Of a stretch of DNA of 8,777 nt, positions 4,637-8,777 are shown piece by piece. The notes beneath the pieces were generated by a model. That model worked only from the letters and a program-made list of their open reading frames with translations, was not told where the DNA came from and did not search any database. The translations under genes and the position numbers were made by a program. Source of the DNA: Acidobacteriaceae bacterium (GTDB lineage: Bacteria; Acidobacteriota; Terriglobia; Terriglobales; Acidobacteriaceae); assembly GCA_030040175.1 (NCBI GenBank), contig JASHUF010000148.1:1-8777 (forward strand), given 5' to 3'. Each line of letters starts with the position of its first letter. Position 1 is the first letter of the stretch.

Positions 4637-4953
4637 TGCAGTATACCATCCGCAATGTCCCGGATTATCTTGACGCCGCTCTGCGTAGGGCCGCCCGTCA
4701 ACAGGGCAAGAGCCTCAACGAGGCGGCCCTCCAGGCATTGGTGCGCGGCGCCGGCCTGAGCGAGACGGTGCGCCGGAAGCGGGACCTCGCCGACCTGGCA
4801 GGAAGCTGGCGGGAGGACCCTGCCTTCGAGAGCGCCCTGGCCGCGCAGGATACCATCGACGAGGCAATGTGGCCGAGGCAGCGGGCGCGCAAGAGATCGA
4901 CAGCACTCACTCCAGCACGGCAAAAACGCGCGCGCGCGCGGAGCGCCGCATGA
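4636..4953 (+). CDS. vapB: VapB/FitA-type ribbon-helix-helix antitoxin
   Basis: A 105-aa antitoxin predicted to bind DNA as a dimer and to neutralise the PIN toxin encoded next. Residues 2-40 (QYTIRNVPDYLDAALRRAAR, then GKSLNEAALQALV) match the RHH pattern of FitA/VapB proteins: beta strand TIRNVP, helix LDAALRRAA, helix LNEAALQAL. DLADLAGSW (50-58) with EDPAFESAL and IDEAMW (74-79) is the C-terminal toxin-binding segment of this type. Such antitoxins usually end just after the last tryptophan. Here 26 further residues (80-105), rich in Arg, Lys and Ala, follow and are partly encoded by a (CG)7 run. The start ATG 4636 is set by the domain and by the -10 box 6 nt upstream; the frame is open further upstream without homology. 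The stop overlaps the toxin start (ATGA). Confidence 0.85.
   Translation: MQYTIRNVPDYLDAALRRAARQQGKSLNEAALQALVRGAGLSETVRRKRDLADLAGSWREDPAFESALAAQDTIDEAMWPRQRARKRSTALTPARQKRARARSAA
4927..4940 (+). repeat. (CG)7 dinucleotide tract at the vapB/vapC junction
   Basis: Seven uninterrupted CG units lie inside the last codons of vapB, 9 nt before the vapC ATG. The tract encodes part of the Arg/Ala tail of the antitoxin. Loss of one unit would move the vapB frame into that of vapC, bypassing the antitoxin stop and producing a VapB-VapC fusion. Confidence 0.85.
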
Positions 4954-5333
4954 GGCTGGCCCTCGACACCAATCGCTACACCGACCTCTGCCGGGGCGAG
5001 CGCTCCGTGATCGAAACGGTGGAGCGGGCCGACGAGGTCTGGCTCCCGTTTATTGTGGTCGGCGAACTGCGTGCGGGATTCGCTGTCGGCACGCAGGGAC
5101 CGCGCAATGAAGCCATCTTGCGCCGCTTCCTGCTCAAGCCCGGCGTACGCATTCTCTACGCCGGCGAGCAGACTACGCATCACTACGCGCAAGTGTACCG
5201 GCAACTGCGCAAGCAGGGAACGCCGATTCCAACGAACGATATGTGGATCGCGGCTCTCGTTCTCGAGCACTCGCTTGTCCTCTGCGCCCGCGATGCGCAC
5301 TTCGATGCGCTGGCACAGATCACGCAGGTTTAA
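4950..5333 (+). CDS. vapC: VapC-type PIN-domain ribonuclease toxin
   Basis: A 127-aa PIN-domain endoribonuclease, a Mg-dependent toxin that in this family typically cleaves initiator tRNA or rRNA. The acidic active-site set is complete: D6 in LALDTNRY, E39 in VVGELRAG, D97 in PTNDMWIAA, and D115 in CARDAHFDAL with D119 nearby. Length is normal for VapC. ATG 4950 overlaps the antitoxin stop by 4 nt (ATGA), implying translational coupling. The frame is open upstream inside vapB, but the PIN fold begins at MRLALD. The stop lies 16 bp from the convergent glnS stop. The two-gene plus-strand module between minus-strand FkbM and synthetase genes is consistent with a mobile insertion. It appears intact. 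The target RNA cannot be inferred. Confidence 0.9.
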   Translation: MRLALDTNRYTDLCRGERSVIETVERADEVWLPFIVVGELRAGFAVGTQGPRNEAILRRFLLKPGVRILYAGEQTTHHYAQVYRQLRKQGTPIPTNDMWIAALVLEHSLVLCARDAHFDALAQITQV

Positions 5334-5349
5334 TCCCGTGCGTTGAACT

Positions 5350-7056
5350 CTACCCTCCCGCCTTCTTCTCAATCTTCGCCCACGAATCCTTGAGCGCCAG
5401 CGTCCGATTAAAGACCAGCTTGCCCGGCGTCGAATCCGGATCCACGCAGAAATACCCCACGCGCTCAAACTGAAACCGCTCGCCCGGCTGCGCGCTCCCG
5501 AGCGACGGCTCGAGCTTCGCTTCGCTCACAACTTCGAGCGAATTCGGATTCAGGTTGTCGAGAAAGGTCTTGCCTTCTTCCACGTCGCCCGGATCGGGCT
5601 TCGAGAAGAGCTTTTCGTAGAGCCGCACCTCGGCCGAGAGCGCATGCGCCTTCGACACCCAGTGAATCGTCGACTTCACCTTGCGCCCGTCGGGCGAGTT
5701 GCCGCCGCGGCTCTTGGGATCGTAGGTGCAGTGCACCTCGACAACATTGCCGGCCGCGTCCCTCACCACGCTCTGCGCGGTCACAAAGTAGGCGTTGCGC
5801 AGCCGCACCTCCCTGCCCGGCGACAGCCGGTAATATTTCGGCGGCGGCGTCTCGCGAAAATCGTCCTGCTCAATCCAGAGCTCGCGGCTGAACGGCACCA
5901 GGCGGGTGCCTTCAGAGAGGTCTTCGGGGTTGTTGAGGACCGCGACCGTCTCTTCCTGCCCTTCCGGATAGTTGTCGATCACCAGCTTCAACGGCCGCAG
6001 CACCGCCATGGCCCGCGCGGCGCGGCGGTTCAGGTCGTCGCGCTGGAAGTGCTCCAGCATTTCGATGTCCACGATGCCATTCGTCCGCGTAGCCCCCACG
6101 CTGGCCACAAAGGCGCGAATCGCCTCGGGCGTAAACCCGCGCCGCCGGATGCCGCTCAACGTGGGCATGCGCGGATCGTCCCACCCGCGCACGTGGCCCT
6201 CCTCCACCAGCTGCAGCAGCTTGCGCTTCGAGAGCAGCGTGTACGTCAGGTTGAGGCGGTCGAACTCGATTTGCACGGAAGGAAAGATGCCCAGCTGCTC
6301 GATATACCAGCGGTAGAGCGGCTGGTGGTCGGCAAATTCGAGCGTGCACATGGAGTGCGTGACGCGCTCGATCGAGTCCGACTGCCCGTGTGCGAAGTCG
6401 TACATGGGGTAGATGCACCACGCGTCGCCGGTGCGATGATGCGCGGCGTGCAGGATGCGGTACATCACCGGATCGCGCAGGTTCAGGTTGGGCGAGGCCA
6501 TGTCGATCTTGGCGCGCAGCACGCGGCTGCCGTCGGGAAACTCGCCCGCCTTCATGCGCGTGAAAAGGTCTAGATTTTCCTCGATCGCCCGGTTGCGATA
6601 GGGGCTGTCCCGGCCCGGCTCGGTCAGCGTGCCGCGATACTGGCGGATCTCCTCGGCCGTGAGATCGTCCACATACGCCTTGCCCGCCTTGATGAGCGCG
6701 AGCGCCCACTCGTAGAGCTGCCCAAAATAATCAGACGCATAACGCAGCTTTTCCCACTCGAAGCCCAGCCAGCGCACGTCTGCCTGGATCGATTCGACGT
6801 ACTCGGTCTCTTCCTTCTCGGGATTGGTGTCGTCGAAGCGCAGGTTGGTTTTTCCACCGAACTCATCGGCCAGCCCAAAATCAAGAACAATCGCCTTGGC
6901 ATGCCCGATGTGCAGATAGCCGTTGGGCTCGGGCGGAAAGCGCGTCTGGATCACCGCGTCGCCGAATTTCTTCGTGCGCACATCCTCGGCGATGATGTCG
7001 CGGAGGAAGTTGGATGAAGCGCGAACTTCCTGGCTTTCTGTGTTCGAGGTCGTCAT
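5350..7056 (-). CDS. glnS: Glutaminyl-tRNA synthetase
   Basis: Attaches glutamine to tRNA-Gln in the cytoplasm (class I synthetase), giving this organism the direct GlnRS route rather than sole reliance on Glu-tRNA-Gln amidotransferase. From the chosen start it is 568 aa, close to the 553 aa of the E. coli enzyme, and colinear with it. It has [20 protein letters not shown] (38-57) with the HIGH motif, [33 protein letters not shown] and TLLSKRKL (273-280, the KMSKS equivalent). [17 protein letters not shown] (291-307) is followed by a C-terminal beta-barrel ending with [18 protein letters not shown] 7056 is preferred over ATG 7065 because AAGGGA lies 8 nt before it and would abut 7065. It follows gltX by 37 nt on the same strand, so the two are probably co-transcribed. 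Confidence 0.97.
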   Translation of the reverse strand: MTTSNTESQEVRASSNFLRDIIAEDVRTKKFGDAVIQTRFPPEPNGYLHIGHAKAIVLDFGLADEFGGKTNLRFDDTNPEKEETEYVESIQADVRWLGFEWEKLRYASDYFGQLYEWALALIKAGKAYVDDLTAEEIRQYRGTLTEPGRDSPYRNRAIEENLDLFTRMKAGEFPDGSRVLRAKIDMASPNLNLRDPVMYRILHAAHHRTGDAWCIYPMYDFAHGQSDSIERVTHSMCTLEFADHQPLYRWYIEQLGIFPSVQIEFDRLNLTYTLLSKRKLLQLVEEGHVRGWDDPRMPTLSGIRRRGFTPEAIRAFVASVGATRTNGIVDIEMLEHFQRDDLNRRAARAMAVLRPLKLVIDNYPEGQEETVAVLNNPEDLSEGTRLVPFSRELWIEQDDFRETPPPKYYRLSPGREVRLRNAYFVTAQSVVRDAAGNVVEVHCTYDPKSRGGNSPDGRKVKSTIHWVSKAHALSAEVRLYEKLFSKPDPGDVEEGKTFLDNLNPNSLEVVSEAKLEPSLGSAQPGERFQFERVGYFCVDPDSTPGKLVFNRTLALKDSWAKIEKKAGG

Positions 7057-7064
7057 GGCTGCCA

Positions 7065-7070
7065 TCCCTT
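7065..7070 (-). promoter_or_regulatory. Ribosome binding site that decides the glnS start
   Basis: On the minus strand AAGGGA is followed by 8 nt and then ATG at 7056. The in-frame ATG at 7065 overlaps the end of this same site, so it cannot use it, and no other site precedes it. Coupling to gltX termination at 7094 is possible. Confidence 0.6.
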
Positions 7071-7093
7071 ATTCTTTCACGGAACGGCTGTGC

Positions 7094-8626
7094 TCACGCG
7101 AGCGATGCAAGCTTGGGAAGGGCCTGCCCAATCCGCTTCAGGCACACTTCCCGCCCCAGCACCACCAGCGTCTCAAACAGCGGCGGCGCATTCTTGCGCC
7201 CGCACACGGCCACGCGAATGGGCTGGAAGGCCTGCCCGGCCTTCAATCCCATGGACGCTGCCGCCTGGCGTAAAGCCGTGTCCAGCGCGTCGTGATCGAA
7301 CGCAGTGACGGCGAGCACCTGCTGCGCCGTCTCCAGTACGCGAACGGCCATCGCCGCAACGCCCTTCTGCGGGATCAGCTCCGCCGGATCGTAGGCGGGG
7401 AGCTCGTCGACAAAGAAAAAATCCGCCGCTTGCACTGCATCGCGCAGCAGCTTGATGCGCTCGCGGATCAGCGGCGCGACGGCCAGCACCTTTTCCCGCG
7501 GCGCCTCAAATCCCGCCTGCCTGAAAACCGGCTCCAGTTCCCGCGCCAGCTCCTCCACCGGCAGCGCCCGGATATGCTCCGCGTTCAGCCACACCGCCTT
7601 GGGATCGAACGGATCTTCATCCGTGAAGTTGATCACCGCGTTCGCGCGGTTCACGCCCTCCAGCGTGAATAGATCGCGAATCTCATCCAGGGGGAGAAAA
7701 TCGCGGTCGTTCTTCGGCGACCACCCCAGCAGGCACAGGAAGTTGACGAATGCCTGCGGCAAAAAGCCGGCGTCGCGATACGTGGTTATGCTCACCACCG
7801 GCCCGTGTTTGCGCTTGGAGAGCTTGCTGCCGTCCGGCGCCACCAGCAGCGGCAGGTGCGCAAACTGCGGCGTGACAAAATTCGGAAACTCGGATGCGAG
7901 CGCTTCAAAAATGAGCAGGTGCTTGAACGTGTTGGTCAGGTGATCCTGCCCGCGGATGATGTGGCTGATGCGCAGATCGGCATCGTCCACGCACGAGGCC
8001 AGATGATAGGTGGGCATGCCGTCCCACAACCCCAAGGACGAAGACCCGTCCTTGGGGACCCCGGCTGACCGCAGCAGGGCGAAGTCCTCTACTTCGTCGG
8101 CAAGCTTCGTTTGCTCGCCGTAGACGCCGTCCGCAAACCGCAGCACGCGGCCTTCACCCCGCGGCACGCGGTAGCGCAGCGCAAACGGCTCGCCCGCGGC
8201 AGCGCGCCGGTCGCTCTCCGCGCGCGGCATCTCGCGCATGCCGGGATTCGACAGCCACGCACCCTGTGCACCGGACTGACTGTCCTCTCCCGCATGCGCC
8301 GGCGTAAAATCGCGATACGCCAGTCCCCGCGCGAAGATGGCCTCCGCGGCCCGGTGATGCAAGGCGAGCCGCTCGGACTGCCTATACTCCTCGTCCCAGT
8401 TCAATCCCAGCCAGCGCAGCCCGTCGAAGATCGACTGCACGCTGGCCTCGGTATTGCGCTCCACGTCGGTATCGTCGATGCGCAGCACCATGGTTCCCTG
8501 GTTGCGGCGCGCATAAAGCCAGTTGAAGATGAACGTGCGCGCGCTGCCCACGTGCAGAAAACCGGTGGGCGAAGGGGCAAACCGGAGGCGAGGAGTGTTC
8601 AGAGGTGCGCGAGCCGCATCAGGCAT
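7094..8626 (-). CDS. gltX: Glutamyl-tRNA synthetase with a hairpin-derived 14-residue insertion
   Basis: Attaches glutamate to tRNA-Glu in the cytoplasm (class I). The 510-aa product has [20 protein letters not shown] (15-34) with HVGS as the HIGH motif, [11 protein letters not shown] (48-58), RYRVPRGEG (151-159), [20 protein letters not shown] (205-224) and RGQDHL (225-230). [11 protein letters not shown] (265-275) is the KMSKS loop, and an all-helical anticodon-binding C-terminal half follows. Between S187 and D202 lie 14 extra residues ([14 protein letters not shown]) where relatives read directly LLRSDGxPTYHL. They are encoded by a 42-nt segment containing an 11-bp perfect hairpin. The frame is preserved, and the position is a surface-loop-like stretch just before a conserved active-site strand. 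The gene starts 65 bp after a partial upstream ORF and heads the gltX-glnS operon. The Shine-Dalgarno is poor (GAGG 16 nt from ATG). Confidence 0.95.
   Translation of the reverse strand: MPDAARAPLNTPRLRFAPSPTGFLHVGSARTFIFNWLYARRNQGTMVLRIDDTDVERNTEASVQSIFDGLRWLGLNWDEEYRQSERLALHHRAAEAIFARGLAYRDFTPAHAGEDSQSGAQGAWLSNPGMREMPRAESDRRAAAGEPFALRYRVPRGEGRVLRFADGVYGEQTKLADEVEDFALLRSAGVPKDGSSSLGLWDGMPTYHLASCVDDADLRISHIIRGQDHLTNTFKHLLIFEALASEFPNFVTPQFAHLPLLVAPDGSKLSKRKHGPVVSITTYRDAGFLPQAFVNFLCLLGWSPKNDRDFLPLDEIRDLFTLEGVNRANAVINFTDEDPFDPKAVWLNAEHIRALPVEELARELEPVFRQAGFEAPREKVLAVAPLIRERIKLLRDAVQAADFFFVDELPAYDPAELIPQKGVAAMAVRVLETAQQVLAVTAFDHDALDTALRQAAASMGLKAGQAFQPIRVAVCGRKNAPPLFETLVVLGREVCLKRIGQALPKLASLA
8024..8065 (-). 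repeat. 42-nt hairpin element inserted in frame in gltX
   Basis: CCCCAAGGACG (8030-8040) and CGTCCTTGGGG (8047-8057) form a perfect 11-bp stem with a 6-nt loop. A GGGGACCCC box (8054-8062) adjoins it, comparable to the GGGTGCCCC boxes at 3068 and 3114. The segment accounts exactly for the 14 residues by which this GluRS exceeds the family pattern at this site. The boundaries can slide by a codon or so because the flanks are similar (SAGVP and WDGMP). Confidence 0.75.
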
Positions 8627-8691
8627 CGTTGCAATCGGCTTTCCTCTTCGATGCTATCGTAACCGGCTCACCCTCGAGAGCGGCGTGCCGC

Positions 8692-8777
8692 TCAGGCTGC
8701 GGGTGAACCCGGTGGATACACAACCTGTGCGGGCTTCGCTTTCCACTCGGCGAATGCCAGCACATAGAGCACAATCA
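8692..8777 (-). CDS. C-terminal end of an unidentified protein (cut by window edge)
   Basis: The minus-strand frame entering from the right edge reads IVLYVLAFAEWKAKPAQVVY, then PPGSPAA, and stops at TGA 8694-8692. A hydrophobic stretch followed by a short polar, proline-rich tail suggests the end of a membrane protein. It precedes gltX by 65 bp on the same strand, so it may be in the same transcription unit. I do not recognise the family, and with only 27 residues chance openness cannot be excluded. Confidence 0.4.
   Translation of the reverse strand, partial: IVLYVLAFAEWKAKPAQVVYPPGSPAA

Noticed and set aside
5644..6573. Long plus-strand open frame of 309 codons inside glnS
   Set aside because: GC-rich antisense shadow of a highly conserved gene; composition is His/Arg-rich without domains.
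1..8777. CRISPR array, tRNA or rRNA gene, transposase or phage gene
   Set aside because: No regularly spaced direct repeats, cloverleaf, rRNA segment or integrase/transposase motif was seen on either strand by eye.

Overview
The window is GC-rich, gene-dense and looks like a chromosomal segment of a Gram-negative bacterium. The closest fit I can name is an acidobacterium of the Terriglobia/Acidobacteriaceae kind. This rests on the flavour of the aminoacyl-tRNA synthetases, a Kdo-pathway enzyme (implying LPS), and short hairpin elements bounded by GGGTGCCCC-type boxes plus a TCATCCTGAGCGAAG-type repeat, which I associate with that phylum. The assignment is from memory and was not searched.

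Layout from left to right. The minus strand carries the N-terminal 40% of prolyl-tRNA synthetase (proS, cut by the window edge). A 490-bp intergenic stretch with hairpins and dispersed repeats follows. Next is a KpsF/KdsD arabinose-5-phosphate isomerase (minus strand) whose native 5' end is broken by an in-frame amber codon. On the plus strand, a membrane-anchored TlpA/ResA-type thioredoxin is followed 1 nt later by a secreted DsbD-alpha-like protein; together they look like a small periplasmic thiol-redox unit. A convergent FkbM-family methyltransferase (minus strand) comes next. A VapBC-type toxin-antitoxin pair (plus strand) sits between it and the glnS end. At the right are gltX and glnS, a minus-strand tRNA synthetase operon, and at the edge the last 27 codons of an unidentified minus-strand gene.

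The main points of interest are not whole genes but small structures. (1) Hairpin elements appear to have entered coding sequence in frame twice: 42 nt in the catalytic half of gltX, and about 144 nt with three consecutive hairpins between the n- and h-regions of the signal peptide of the DsbD-like protein. (2) kdsD has TAG at codon 26 of an otherwise well-conserved N terminus. (3) Two plus-strand genes have TACAAT exactly 6 nt before ATG, predicting leaderless mRNAs; in vapB the same -10 box is wrapped by a perfect inverted repeat. (4) A (CG)7 tract at the vapB/vapC junction is placed so that loss of one CG unit would fuse antitoxin and toxin in frame. (5) Heptamer tandem repeats in opposite orientation flank kdsD. 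No CRISPR array, rRNA, tRNA, transposase gene or prophage gene was seen.
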